A stretch of 64,000 bases of DNA from JAJDUF01 sp965214295 (lineage in GTDB: Bacteria; Chloroflexota; UBA11872; UBA12225; JAJDUF01): positions 2,604,001 through 2,668,000 of the forward strand of contig OZ243944.1 of NCBI GenBank assembly GCA_965214295.1, read 5' to 3'. The translations under genes were made by a program, and so were the position numbers. The notes under the pieces are model-generated. The model searched no databases and had not been told where the DNA came from. It was given only the letters and a program-made list of their open reading frames with translations. Below are positions 32,799-41,873 of the stretch, one piece after another; the stretch's first letter is position 1; each line of letters starts with the position of its first letter.

Positions 32799-34544
32799 TC
32801 ATGCTCCGGTTACAGAGCGATATTCCACAAGCGCTGCTTGGCCCACGATAGCTACGATACGCACCAGTATTTCCCGGCCATCGGCATCGGTGAGGCGTAA
32901 GTCTTCTCCGAGGATGAAATGGACCGGCTGCTGGCGTCCTTCGTTGATGGCGATGTTGGAGGCGTAGAGATAGGTCCTGTCGTGTGTATCGAGCTTGGGA
33001 TTCAGCCGCCCGGTCAGGCCCGGAATGTAGCCGGATGCCTCGGGGAAAATGACCGAGCCGCCCTCGGGTTGGGGATGCAACTCAAGCTCAAGTGTCGTTT
33101 GCGCGGGCACCCAGTCGCGTTCGAGGTGGGCCGCAAAGCCGCTAGCGGCGGCAAACACCGTCATCGGTAGATGCGTAGAATGTAAGGCAATCCTTGCTGC
33201 GCCATTCGCGTCCGTGGTCGTGCGTTTCCAGGTCTTGTTCGGGAACAGCGTCAACACGTCCACCTCGGCCAGCGGCCGACCGGCGCAACGCACCGTGATG
33301 ACGGTGTTTGCCGGGGTAGATTCCAGCGAAGCGGCCGGAATCGTGAGGCAAAGCTCCGATCCGTCTATGAGTCGAAAGTCTGGCAACCTGCCGCACAGCT
33401 CCTGGGTCTCACGTCGGATGATGGGAACTCCGTCTCCGCGCCGCTCCATGAAGAACTGTCTTCCGCTTGCGCCGGCTAGACCCTCGACGGGCATGCGGCC
33501 GAGCGCCGAGGTCAGCACTTCGTTGCGCGTCGCTTGCCGTTCGCCCATGCTCTCTAGCGTCAGATTGTTGGGCAGGGCACCAGGAGAACAGAGCTCGACC
33601 CGATCCTCGAACATTGCCAGCCTGATCCTGCTCCCGTGAATCGAGTAGTCGCGGTGGACAACGGCATTGACCAACGCCTCGAACAAGGCGTTCTTGCTGT
33701 ACTGGGGCAGGTCCTCCCTTGCCGGCTCCTTGCGGGCCGCAACGTGCATATTGCGTAGAGCAAAGGCGAGCGCTTGTGTTATCTGTCTGTCGAGTGGTCC
33801 GCCGATGGTCTGAGCATCGAGTTGCCCGGAGGCTCGATCAGCGCCTCGGTAGCGGGTTGCGGTAATGCAAGCGTTCGGAAGCCATCGCTCGGGAGAATTA
33901 CTGCACAAGAGCATACCCGCGACGGTAGCCCGCGTCGTGCCATTTTCGTCGGCAGCCAAAAGCCCCATCTTCTCCAGCGCTAGTGGGGGATCGGCCGCAC
34001 CTTCGACACTGAGCAGGGGCTTCCACAGGTCCTGATCCAATGTCCCGAACCCGGTCTCGGGTACAGTCTGTTTGTCGAACCAAAGAAAGCGGGCTTGGCC
34101 ACGCTGCTGGGCCAGACGCAATCTCTCGTCACTGCTCATGCTTCGTTTGGAGCTACCTATGCGGTGGAAGCTCCCGCCGGGGCTGTCGTGCTGCACATAG
34201 CCTTCCGGCACTTCGACCAGTAGGAACGGCTTGCCGACGGAGAGCTCCTTGCGAAAGATGTTGACTCTGATTGGAGGACGTATCGAGTCCGAGCATAGTT
34301 CAGCTATAAGGCGCTCCAACTCATCCAACTGCTCGCGGGACATACCCTGGACATCACCATCGTCGGTGACGCCGCACAGCAGCACGCCGCCATTCGTATT
34401 GGCGAAGGCGGAAATTTCGTCTGCCCAGTCAGTGCGTCGGGGGCCTTTCGGTCGCTGGCCAGCGAACTCAATCGCTTTGAACTCCCAACTGCTGTCCTCG
34501 CCCAACCGTAGCTGGCGCCTGATTTCCTCGTCGCTATATGTCAC
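32799..34544 (-). CDS. Schlafen/AlbA_2-domain ATP-binding protein with C-terminal beta-sandwich
   Basis: 581 residues. The GTG at 34544 is chosen because GGAGAGGAG lies just upstream. The N-terminal ~120 residues are AlbA_2 (SSWEFKAIEFAG with the acidic pair, ADEISAFANTNGGVLLCGVTDDG). An ATPase-like C-domain of the RecG-related type follows, with FEALVNAVVHRDYSIHGSRIRLAMFEDRVELCSPG (about 305-340). Residues about 430-500 (TVITVRCAGRPLAEVDVLTLFP, TTTDANGAARIAL) look like a carboxypeptidase-regulatory beta-sandwich, unusual here. Function may be transcriptional control or defence-related RNA/DNA handling. Context does not decide. Confidence 0.75.
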   Translation of the reverse strand: MTYSDEEIRRQLRLGEDSSWEFKAIEFAGQRPKGPRRTDWADEISAFANTNGGVLLCGVTDDGDVQGMSREQLDELERLIAELCSDSIRPPIRVNIFRKELSVGKPFLLVEVPEGYVQHDSPGGSFHRIGSSKRSMSSDERLRLAQQRGQARFLWFDKQTVPETGFGTLDQDLWKPLLSVEGAADPPLALEKMGLLAADENGTTRATVAGMLLCSNSPERWLPNACITATRYRGADRASGQLDAQTIGGPLDRQITQALAFALRNMHVAARKEPAREDLPQYSKNALFEALVNAVVHRDYSIHGSRIRLAMFEDRVELCSPGALPNNLTLESMGERQATRNEVLTSALGRMPVEGLAGASGRQFFMERRGDGVPIIRRETQELCGRLPDFRLIDGSELCLTIPAASLESTPANTVITVRCAGRPLAEVDVLTLFPNKTWKRTTTDANGAARIALHSTHLPMTVFAAASGFAAHLERDWVPAQTTLELELHPQPEGGSVIFPEASGYIPGLTGRLNPKLDTHDRTYLYASNIAINEGRQQPVHFILGEDLRLTDADGREILVRIVAIVGQAALVEYRSVTGA

Positions 34545-34664
34545 TAGCCAACTCCTCTCCTTGTCACCGCACTCGACAACTTCCTTTTTGCGGCTGCAAG
34601 CCGCAGGCACGATTGTTTGCACTCTGCGAGGAGAGGATGGTTTGCTGGGTTGGGCCGGTGGGAC

Positions 34665-35402
34665 TCATCCGTAGGCGATCTGTGGCTCGCGCCCGTGCTT
34701 CCGGAGGAGGTCGCCGATCCCGGCCCGGGTGTGCATGAAGAGGCTGAGGCTCTCGGTGACTTCATCGAGCCAGCGCTTGCCGGCGGCGTGAATCTTCTCG
34801 GTGGCGCGGGCGTAGGCCTCTTGCACTTGGGGATGGCTCGGCTGGCCGGGGAGTCCCAGAGATTGGGCCATGTCCTGGAGGCCGCCGGCGAAATAGTGAA
34901 TCCCCTGGACGCTGAGAATCTCGTCGAGGTTCTCTACGGCGGTGATGCTCTCGATCTGGGGGATGATGAGTGTGGCGGCGTTGATCTCGGCGTAGAGCTG
35001 CGGGCGGCTTTGCTGCGTTTGGAACATGCTCACCCGAAAGCTGGCGGCGCTGCGTAGACCTTGGGGGGCGTAGAAGCTGTATTTGACCCAAGCCTCGGCT
35101 TCCTCACGGGTTTGGAGGTTTGGGATCACGAGGCCTTGAACGCCCCGGTCGAGGTAGCTCAGGATGGTGCTTTCCTGGCCGTCGGCGATGCGGGACGTAA
35201 CGGTGAGGTCGAAACCGCTGGCGATACGGCACATGTCTTCGATGATGTCGGACGGATAGGGCGAGTGCTGGCCGTCAAAGCTGACAAAATCGAGGCCCAT
35301 ACGTCCGGCAAGCTCTACAAGCTCGCCGGAGGGCTGACTCAGGCCCAGGCCCAGGGCCTTCTCGCCTTGGCTGGCGCGCTCAATGATCCGGTTGTTGAGC
35401 AT
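34665..35402 (-). CDS. HpcH/HpaI family aldolase
   Basis: 245 residues from the ATG at 35402, preceded by AAAGGAG at a 6-nt distance. Upstream in-frame codons run into another gap and are rejected. Family features: LGLGLSQPSGELVELAGRMGLDFVSFDGQHSPY (active-site His/Asp region), QGLVIPNLQTREEAEAWVK, and ATLIIPQIESITAVENLDEILSVQGIHYFAGGLQDMAQSLG, where E in PQIES and the final acidic residue bind Mg. Such enzymes cleave 2-keto-3-deoxy-sugar acids or citramalyl/malyl-CoA type substrates to pyruvate or glyoxylate. Substrate not determinable. Confidence 0.85.
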   Translation of the reverse strand: MLNNRIIERASQGEKALGLGLSQPSGELVELAGRMGLDFVSFDGQHSPYPSDIIEDMCRIASGFDLTVTSRIADGQESTILSYLDRGVQGLVIPNLQTREEAEAWVKYSFYAPQGLRSAASFRVSMFQTQQSRPQLYAEINAATLIIPQIESITAVENLDEILSVQGIHYFAGGLQDMAQSLGLPGQPSHPQVQEAYARATEKIHAAGKRWLDEVTESLSLFMHTRAGIGDLLRKHGREPQIAYG

Positions 35403-35591
35403 CTTGGCTCCTTTCCGACGGTAGTATGGGGTGGACGCTCCGCCGTCATTGTAGGATATTGGAGAGCAAAGGCAACCAGTTTGTGCCCCGGCTACGTCGA
35501 AAACGCCGGACGCGGTGTGCCAGTTGAGGTTGTCGGGTGGGTGGTGGACTCCCTCGTTCTCCACACGTGGAGAGCGAGGCGGGGGTGAGGC

Positions 35592-35618
35592 GTGTGGGCG
35601 CGATAAATCGCGCCCCTA
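35592..35618. repeat. Palindromic repeat, GCGCGATAAATCGCGC variant
   Basis: gggcgcgataaatcgcgccc then ctac. Outer arms match the GCAGCATGCTGC family (gggcgc...gcgcccctac) but the core differs. Confidence 0.7.
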
Positions 35619-35662
35619 CACAGAACCCGGCCGCTTTTAGCTCTCTGCCCCCGGCACCCTCC

Positions 35663-37912
35663 CTAGCCCTCTACGGCCTTGATGCGAGAAATTTCTTGCT
35701 GCATCTGGACGAGCTTATAGTAGATGCCGCGCTGCGTCAGTAGCTCGTCGTGGGTGCCGATCTCCGCGATCCGGCCATCCTCGAAGACGATCAGGCGGTC
35801 GGCATTACGCAGCGTGGAGAGGCGGTGGGCGATGGCAAAGGTCGTGCGGCCCTTGGTGAGGCGGGCCAGGGCTTCCTGAATCTGGTGCTCCGTCTCCGTG
35901 TCTACGCTGGAGGTCGCTTCATCGAGGATAAGGATACGTGGATCGCGTAGGATGGCGCGGGCAATCGCGATGCGCTGTTTTTCGCCGCCGGAGAGCTTGC
36001 CACCTCGCTCGCCGACGCGGGTGTCGTAGCCGTCGGGCCGGGCCACGATGAATTCGTGGGCGTTGGCCGCGCGGGCTGCCGCGATGACCTCGTTCGGGCC
36101 GGCCTCGGGCTTCGCGTACCGGATGTTGTCGGCGATGGTGCCGTTGAACAGGAACTGATCCTGTAGGACGATCCCAATCTGGTTACGCAACGTTTCCAGG
36201 TCGAGTTTCAGGATATCGTGACCGTCAATGATGATGGTGCCGTGGTCAGGATCGTAGAAGCGGCAGATGAGGTTGGTGAAGGTCGTCTTCCCGACGCCCG
36301 ACTTGCCGACCAAGCCGATCATCTCCCCCGGCCGGATGGAGACCGAGAGGTCTTTCAAGACCGGCTTGCTGGGGTCGTAGCCGAAGGTCACGTCGCGGAA
36401 CTCGACGGCGCCCTCGATGGGCGCCAGCACCAGCGCGCCGGGGGCGTGATACGGCTCGGGTTCCTGGTCAATGATCTCGAACACCCGCTCGGCGCCGGCG
36501 GCGGCCTGCGAGAACCAGTTGTAGATTTGGGTGGCCCACTGGAGGGGACCGTAGATCAGCCACAGATAGCCGAGGAACCAAGTAAGCTCGCCGAGGGTCA
36601 GGTCGCCGCCGACCACCGCGACGCCGCCGGCAAACCAGAGCAAATACACGCCGGCGCCGGTGAGGAAATTCAGCCCGGCAAACGAGGTAGACCACGTGCG
36701 CTCGGTGGAGATGGTGCGGCTGGTCAGATCGTTATTGTGCTGCTCAAAACGGCTGATTTCGGCCTCCTCTTGGGCAAAGGCCTTGACGACCCGTATACCG
36801 GCCAGCGACTCGGTGAGGTGGGCGTTCAATGTGCCGCGGCTCAGGAAGAGGCGGCGATACATGCCGCGAATGCGCCGCCAGATGGCGCCACCGCCGAGGG
36901 CCACCAACGGCGCGGGCAGGAGGATGAATACTGTGAGCTGCCAGTTCAAGAACAGCAGAACAATGATGATCCCGGTCAGCAGGAGGATGTTCGTGGCGAG
37001 ATAGGGCACCCCCTCAATCATGAAGTAGTTCAGGCTCATAGTGTCGTTCATGACTACCGACATTAGGGCGCCCTGCTCACGCTTGCCGTGAAACGAGAGC
37101 GACAGGCGCTCCAGCCGGCGATAGACCTGGCTACGCACAGCCGCCGTGATGCGCGAACCCAGCGTGCCGGATATCCAGCCGGTGGTGGCTTGCAGGCCAT
37201 TGCTGGCTAGGCCGGCGGCGACCATCGCCAGCACCAACAGCGCCAGAAAGCCGATATCGCCATACCGCGCGCCGGTTTCCGCGTCGGGAGCCGGCGGCAA
37301 GAGTACGCTGTCAATGATGATCTTGGTGATGAGTGGCGGGAGGAGGTTCAGGGCCGTCTTGGCGACGAACAACACGGCGAGGGCAGTCGCCAGCGGCCAA
37401 TGGGGACGCACATAGCTGGCGAGCCGCGCCACCATTGCGCCCTTATTGACGCAACGCGGGCAGAGGCCGTTCTTTTCCGGCAAGAGGCGGCCACAGGTGT
37501 CGCAGCGTACCTTGGGTAGCTCCTCGGTAATCGAGAGCGGCTTCCCCTCGGCTAATTGCTGAATGCCGCGGGCGACCTCGGCGAACTTGGGGGCTAGGGA
37601 GTTGGAATACTCCACGACCGGCAAGGCCAGGCCGTCTAGCTCTACCTCCAACAGACCGCCGCCGACATGCTGAGAGGTCGTGGCAGAAGAGATGTCGCTC
37701 ATGGGCACGGCCAGAAAGCCATTGCGCCCAGCATCCTGGTTGATACCGGGTAGCACGACGACGCGCTGATCGGTCACCACCAGCCAGCGCTCGCCATAGG
37801 TGCCGTCTGCCCGGACATCCGAGGTTGCCGACAGGAGTATTTCTTCGCCCGGTACTTCGAGGGCCGACCACTGCTTTGTGGTAGGCTCAGACAAGGGGTC
37901 GGGAAACGGCAT
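35663..37912 (-). CDS. ABC exporter with N-terminal PH-like domain and zinc ribbon
   Basis: 749 residues. Residues about 18-135 form a beta-rich domain (GEEILLSATSDVRADGTYGERWLVVTDQRVVVL), like bacterial PH or GRAM-type domains. CDTCGRLLPEKNGLCPRCVNKG (about 138-159) is a CxxC-CxxC zinc ribbon. Then six transmembrane helices (about 165-440) and an ATPase domain with Walker A GLVGKSGVGKTTFTN, LSGGEKQRIAIARAIL and ILILDEATSSVD. The extra N-terminal modules are not in standard MsbA-type exporters and may sense lipid or metal. Substrate unknown. The single-gene unit is followed by repeats. Confidence 0.88.
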   Translation of the reverse strand: MPFPDPLSEPTTKQWSALEVPGEEILLSATSDVRADGTYGERWLVVTDQRVVVLPGINQDAGRNGFLAVPMSDISSATTSQHVGGGLLEVELDGLALPVVEYSNSLAPKFAEVARGIQQLAEGKPLSITEELPKVRCDTCGRLLPEKNGLCPRCVNKGAMVARLASYVRPHWPLATALAVLFVAKTALNLLPPLITKIIIDSVLLPPAPDAETGARYGDIGFLALLVLAMVAAGLASNGLQATTGWISGTLGSRITAAVRSQVYRRLERLSLSFHGKREQGALMSVVMNDTMSLNYFMIEGVPYLATNILLLTGIIIVLLFLNWQLTVFILLPAPLVALGGGAIWRRIRGMYRRLFLSRGTLNAHLTESLAGIRVVKAFAQEEAEISRFEQHNNDLTSRTISTERTWSTSFAGLNFLTGAGVYLLWFAGGVAVVGGDLTLGELTWFLGYLWLIYGPLQWATQIYNWFSQAAAGAERVFEIIDQEPEPYHAPGALVLAPIEGAVEFRDVTFGYDPSKPVLKDLSVSIRPGEMIGLVGKSGVGKTTFTNLICRFYDPDHGTIIIDGHDILKLDLETLRNQIGIVLQDQFLFNGTIADNIRYAKPEAGPNEVIAAARAANAHEFIVARPDGYDTRVGERGGKLSGGEKQRIAIARAILRDPRILILDEATSSVDTETEHQIQEALARLTKGRTTFAIAHRLSTLRNADRLIVFEDGRIAEIGTHDELLTQRGIYYKLVQMQQEISRIKAVEG

Positions 37913-38423
37913 TGTCCGTAGGCCTCCTTTCAGAGATCGCTCGCCCTGAAGGTGAGTTCAGGGACTGACTTCCGGGTACATGTATTCGTCGGGATGAAAG
38001 CCACAAGAGCCAGCGTAGGGAGTCCGCGTGCTAGGATCAGCGAGCAGTTGGCTGGATGCGGGCGCTCGCTGCGGAAGTAGCTGTCTACGCGAGAGTAGGC
38101 GCCGCTGCTCGCGTTGTATCCTGCCGGGTGCCCACTTGGCCAGGGTGGGTACCGGTCATCACTATGAGTATACGCAGGTGTGGTTAAATGAGTCAACGTT
38201 GCGGTGATGGGACGCAGGGCCTTGCCATTGTCACCACTTCGACAGGCTCAGTGCCGGCTCTGAGCCTGTCGGCTCCGCTCAAGGTAAACTCCGCGCAGGG
38301 TCGCTCCCTCGTGGCCGGGATTCTTCGCTCCGCTCAGAATGACATTGGAAAGGCCGCTCAGAATGACCGGTTTGGCGGCGACTTCGGAAAGGCCCTCGAT
38401 GGGGCATCAAGGATGTACTAGCC
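37913..38423. other. Intergenic region with long dispersed repeat (copy 2 at 38226-38397)
   Basis: No credible gene. The first ~250 nt form the leader of the minus-strand exporter. From 38226 to 38397 lies the second copy of the long repeat (tcaccacttcgacaggctca ... gtcgctccctcgtggccggg ... ccggtttggcggcgactt), also seen at 14186-14350, with an added 'ctgtcggctccgctcaaggtaaac' block here. Confidence 0.75.
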
Positions 38424-39170
38424 GTGGAGCCGCAACATCGCGACAGGTCAAAGCCGGGAATGTCTGCCGCTCCACCGCCTGACCTCCGCGATCCGGAGAT
38501 GCACCGGGCCGGCGCGGCGCATCTCCGGTGCGTGGATCGCGCGTTGGGTGCGGTGCTCGATGGCGTCGGGCCGCTGCCCGCGACCTCGCGCCGGGAGCGC
38601 GGGTTCAGCGCCTTGGTGGCGGCCATCGTTGGCCAGCAGATTTCCGTGCAGGCGGCCGACGCGATCCTCGCGCGGGTCGTGGACCAGCTTGCGGTGCCTG
38701 CCGTTACCGACGCAGTGGACCATTACGGATTCGAGCCGCAGCACTTCCTCGCCAGCACGCCGGAGGGGCTGCGCCAAGCCGGACTTTCCCGCGCCAAGGC
38801 GCGCTACGTCCTCGATCTGGCGGCGCGCGTGGAAGACGGTCGCCTCGATCTGGAAGGACTGACGAGCCTCAGCGACGAGGCGGCCGTCGCGGAGCTGACG
38901 ACCGTCAAGGGCATCGGCCGCTGGACGGCGGAGCTGTATTTGATGTTTTCGCTCGGCCGGCCGGACATCCTTCCGGCCGGTGACCTCGGGATTCGCCAGG
39001 CGGTGCAGCGCCTCGACCGACTGCCGGACATGCCGGACGAGATGGCGGTGCGGCGGCGCGGCGCTTGTTGGCAGCCGTACCGCTCCTTGGCGGCGCTCTA
39101 CCTCTGGCGCGGTCGCCGGGTGCTGCCGGCCGCCGATGAGCCGGATTCGGCCGCCGCTGCTGGGCGATGA
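38424..39170 (+). CDS. DNA-3-methyladenine glycosylase (AlkA, HhH-GPD family)
   Basis: 248 residues. GGFSALVAAIVGQQISVQAADAI-type block (FSALVAAIVGQQISVQAA, about 61-78), the helix-hairpin-helix with LTTVKGIGRWTAELYLMFSLGRPDILPAGDLGI, where the Asp of PAGD is catalytic, and a final YLWR motif. It excises alkylated bases in base-excision repair. Starts at GTG 38424. ATG 38460 (MSAAPPPDL) is an alternative. It lies alone between a repeat and rel. Confidence 0.9.
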   Translation: MEPQHRDRSKPGMSAAPPPDLRDPEMHRAGAAHLRCVDRALGAVLDGVGPLPATSRRERGFSALVAAIVGQQISVQAADAILARVVDQLAVPAVTDAVDHYGFEPQHFLASTPEGLRQAGLSRAKARYVLDLAARVEDGRLDLEGLTSLSDEAAVAELTTVKGIGRWTAELYLMFSLGRPDILPAGDLGIRQAVQRLDRLPDMPDEMAVRRRGACWQPYRSLAALYLWRGRRVLPAADEPDSAAAAGR

Positions 39171-39304
39171 GTGAGTCCGTTGGAGCGCTCTTTTGGGCCT
39201 CCGGTGCGTGCTAGGAAGGGCATTAATGACGTTGACTGACCAGTTTTATCTCTGTTCCGGGCTGTAAAAGGATGCAAGCCGGGGGTGGTGGCGCTTGTAG
39301 CGCC

Positions 39305-39313
39305 TGATATAAT
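39305..39313 (+). promoter_or_regulatory. Extended -10 promoter of rel
   Basis: TGATATAAT predicts a start near 39320, about 70 nt before the TTG at 39393. Confidence 0.5.
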
Positions 39314-39392
39314 TGGTCTCGTGGGGATGTGCCGTGATTGTTCCGGTTACCGTAGGGGGCTGCTGGCGAGTGTGGGGGGCGGAGGCAGTTAG

Positions 39393-41642
39393 TTGGCAAT
39401 CCGCATTGAGGAAGCAGTCGAGGTCGAGCACGAGTTAAACGGTGCTGCCAAGGCGCAAACGCCTGAAGGCGCGCTGCGGCTGGACGACTTGCTCTCCGAG
39501 CTGAGGAGCTATCTTCCGGGAGACGAGGCCGCGGTCGTGCGCCGGGCCTACAACATGGCTGAGGCGGCCCACGATGGCCAATTGCGGCGGTCGGGTGAGC
39601 CGTTTGTCCAGCACCCCCTCGCCGTTGCCCTAGAACTGGCGAAGCTGCGCCTGGATTGCGCGACTGTCGCGGCCGGTCTCCTGCACGACGTTCCGGAAGA
39701 CACGGCGATCACGCTCGGCGAGATCGAGGCCCGGTTCGGCAAGGAGATTACGCTCCTCGTTGACGGCGTGACCAAGCTCACGCGGATCGCCTGGGAGACG
39801 CTGGAGGAAGAGCAGGCCGAAAACCTCCGCAAGATGTTCCTGGCGATGGCGCAGGACATCCGGGTGGTGCTGGTCAAGCTGTGTGACCGCCTCCACAATA
39901 TCCGCACGCTGGAGCCGTTCTCCATCGAGCGGCGGCAGCGCATCGCGCAAGAAACCCTGGAAATCTACGCGCCGCTGGCTCACCGTCTCGGTATCTGGGA
40001 ACTGAAGTGGCGGCTGGAGGATGGCGCGTTTTACTACCTGGATTACGAGCGGTACCAGGAATTGAAGCGCCTGCTGGCTATGCGGCGCGAGACGCGCGAG
40101 CGCTATGTCAATCACGCGCTTGCCGCCCTGAGCGACGAGCTAGCCGCCATGAATCTGGTGGCCAAGGTGAGCGGCCGGGCGAAGCATCTCTACTCCATCC
40201 ATAGCAAGATGCTGCGGAAGAACGTGCCCTTCGAGGAGGTGTATGACCTGCTCGCGGTGCGGGTGCTGGTGGATTCGGAGGCGGATTGCTACGCGGCCCT
40301 CGGCGTCGTGCATCGGCTGTGGACGCCGATCCCGGGCGAGTTCGACGACTACATCGCGCGAGCCAAGCCGAATATGTATCGGTCGCTCCATACGGCCGTG
40401 ATCGGTCCGGCGGGCCAGCCGCTAGAGGTGCAAATCCGCACGCAGGAGATGCATCAAGTCGCCGAGTATGGCATCGCAGCCCATTGGCGCTACAAAGAGG
40501 GGCGGCAGCACGTCAACGGCGAGTTCGACGTGAAGCTGGCGTGGTTCCGGCAGTTGATGGCGTGGCAGGGAGAGGTGGCTGCCGAGGACTTCGTAGAAGC
40601 GCTCAAAACGGACATTTTCCAGGATCAGGTCTTTGTCTTTACCCCGCGTGGGGACATTAAGGAGATGCCGGCCGGCGCCATCCCGCTCGATTTCGCGTAC
40701 CGCATCCATACCGATCTCGGGCATCGTTACGCGGGTGCGCGGGTCAATTCGCGTTTGGTGGCCTTGGAGTATCAGCTACAGAATGGTGACATCGTCGAAA
40801 TTCTGACCGGGCGCCACGACCGCGGTCCCAGTCGGGATTGGCTCAACGTTGTGGGCACCACCCACGCGCGCTCGAAGATCAGGCAGTGGTTCAAGCGGCA
40901 GCAGCGGGAGGAAAACGCGGCCCGTGGCCGGGAGCTGGTGGCGAAGGAGCTGCAGCGGCTGGGGCTGCCGGAACTCGGCAGCATCGAGCCGGAGGCGCTG
41001 GCGGCCGCTGCCTCGGAGCTGCGCGTCGCCAGTGTGGAGACGCTGTTCGCGGTCGTGGGGTATGGTGGTCTCAGCCCGCATCAGGTGGTCAATAAGTTCG
41101 GCTTGCAGGTGCCTGAGGTAGAGGCTCCCCAGGTCGTGGGTGCGCCGAGCACCCCGCCCACCGGCGGTGTGACCGTAGCCGGCGTGGATGATCTCCTCAC
41201 GCGCATCGCGCGCTGCTGTAACCCGGTGCCGGGCGATTCGATTGTGGGGTTTATCACGCGCGGACAGGGCCTGACCGTGCATCGCCGCAACTGTCCGAAC
41301 GTGCGGTCAACGGCGGAGCGCGAGCGGCTGATTGATGTCGAGTGGGGCGCAACCCATCAGCAGGTCTATCCGATTACCCTGCGGATGGAGGCCGGGGATC
41401 GTCCGGGGCTGGCGCGGGACGTGACCACGATTGTGGCCGAGGACAAGATCAACATCGTGGACTTGCGGGTGACGACCGGGCACGGGGCGGCCACTTTCTT
41501 TGTCACGGTCGAGGTCACGGACGTGGATCAGCTGGTGCGCCTGATCCAGCGGATCGAGCGGATCAAGGACGTAGGACACGTAGCCCGCGATACATCGGCC
41601 GCCACGGCAGCTGGCAAGGGCGAGGTCATCGGCAAGGAGTAG
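39393..41642 (+). CDS. rel: (p)ppGpp synthetase/hydrolase (RelA/SpoT family)
   Basis: 749 residues from TTG 39393 with GGAGG upstream. Domain order is that of long bifunctional Rel proteins: HD hydrolase (HPLAVALELAKL, GLLHDVPEDT, LCDRLHNIRTL, about 70-165), synthetase (RLWTPIPGEFDDYIARAKPNMYRSLHTAV, about 310-345), TGS (VFVFTPRGDIKEMPAGAIPLDFAY, about 410-470), a Zn-finger/helical region (CCNPVPGDSIVGFITRG), and ACT (PITLRMEAGDRPGLARDV, about 670-745). The intact HD motif implies hydrolase activity as well. It is the stringent-response enzyme and stands upstream of an amino-acid operon read from its own promoter. Confidence 0.95.
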   Translation: MAIRIEEAVEVEHELNGAAKAQTPEGALRLDDLLSELRSYLPGDEAAVVRRAYNMAEAAHDGQLRRSGEPFVQHPLAVALELAKLRLDCATVAAGLLHDVPEDTAITLGEIEARFGKEITLLVDGVTKLTRIAWETLEEEQAENLRKMFLAMAQDIRVVLVKLCDRLHNIRTLEPFSIERRQRIAQETLEIYAPLAHRLGIWELKWRLEDGAFYYLDYERYQELKRLLAMRRETRERYVNHALAALSDELAAMNLVAKVSGRAKHLYSIHSKMLRKNVPFEEVYDLLAVRVLVDSEADCYAALGVVHRLWTPIPGEFDDYIARAKPNMYRSLHTAVIGPAGQPLEVQIRTQEMHQVAEYGIAAHWRYKEGRQHVNGEFDVKLAWFRQLMAWQGEVAAEDFVEALKTDIFQDQVFVFTPRGDIKEMPAGAIPLDFAYRIHTDLGHRYAGARVNSRLVALEYQLQNGDIVEILTGRHDRGPSRDWLNVVGTTHARSKIRQWFKRQQREENAARGRELVAKELQRLGLPELGSIEPEALAAAASELRVASVETLFAVVGYGGLSPHQVVNKFGLQVPEVEAPQVVGAPSTPPTGGVTVAGVDDLLTRIARCCNPVPGDSIVGFITRGQGLTVHRRNCPNVRSTAERERLIDVEWGATHQQVYPITLRMEAGDRPGLARDVTTIVAEDKINIVDLRVTTGHGAATFFVTVEVTDVDQLVRLIQRIERIKDVGHVARDTSAATAAGKGEVIGKE

Positions 41643-41684
41643 GGAACGGTTGTCAACCAGGGCAATCGCATGCTGAATGGCCCC

Positions 41685-41793
41685 TTGTCACGCCAGCGCA
41701 AGCCGGAGTCCAGAGACCATGGAGGGGACGGATGAGGGGGCGCCACGGTGCTTGCTGGCGCTGGATTCCCGCTTGCGCGGGAATGACGGGAGC
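41685..41793. repeat. Dispersed palindromic repeats after rel
   Basis: gcaagccggagtccagagac (partial, inverted, about 41698-41717) and a full ggattcccgcttgcgcgggaatgacgg copy (about 41761-41787), just ahead of the ilv promoter. Confidence 0.75.
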
Positions 41794-41838
41794 GATAGAG
41801 CCAAAAATGCGATTGCCCTGGCGGTGTGGGCACACACG

Positions 41839-41867
41839 TTGACAGTGTGGCTGGGCCAGGCTATACT
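41839..41867 (+). promoter_or_regulatory. Strong sigma-70-type promoter of the ilv-leu operon
   Basis: TTGACA (41839-41844), a 17-nt spacer, TATACT (41862-41867). Best match to consensus in the window. Transcription starts near 41874 and enters the T-box leader. Confidence 0.85.
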
Positions 41868-41873
41868 TGCCGG

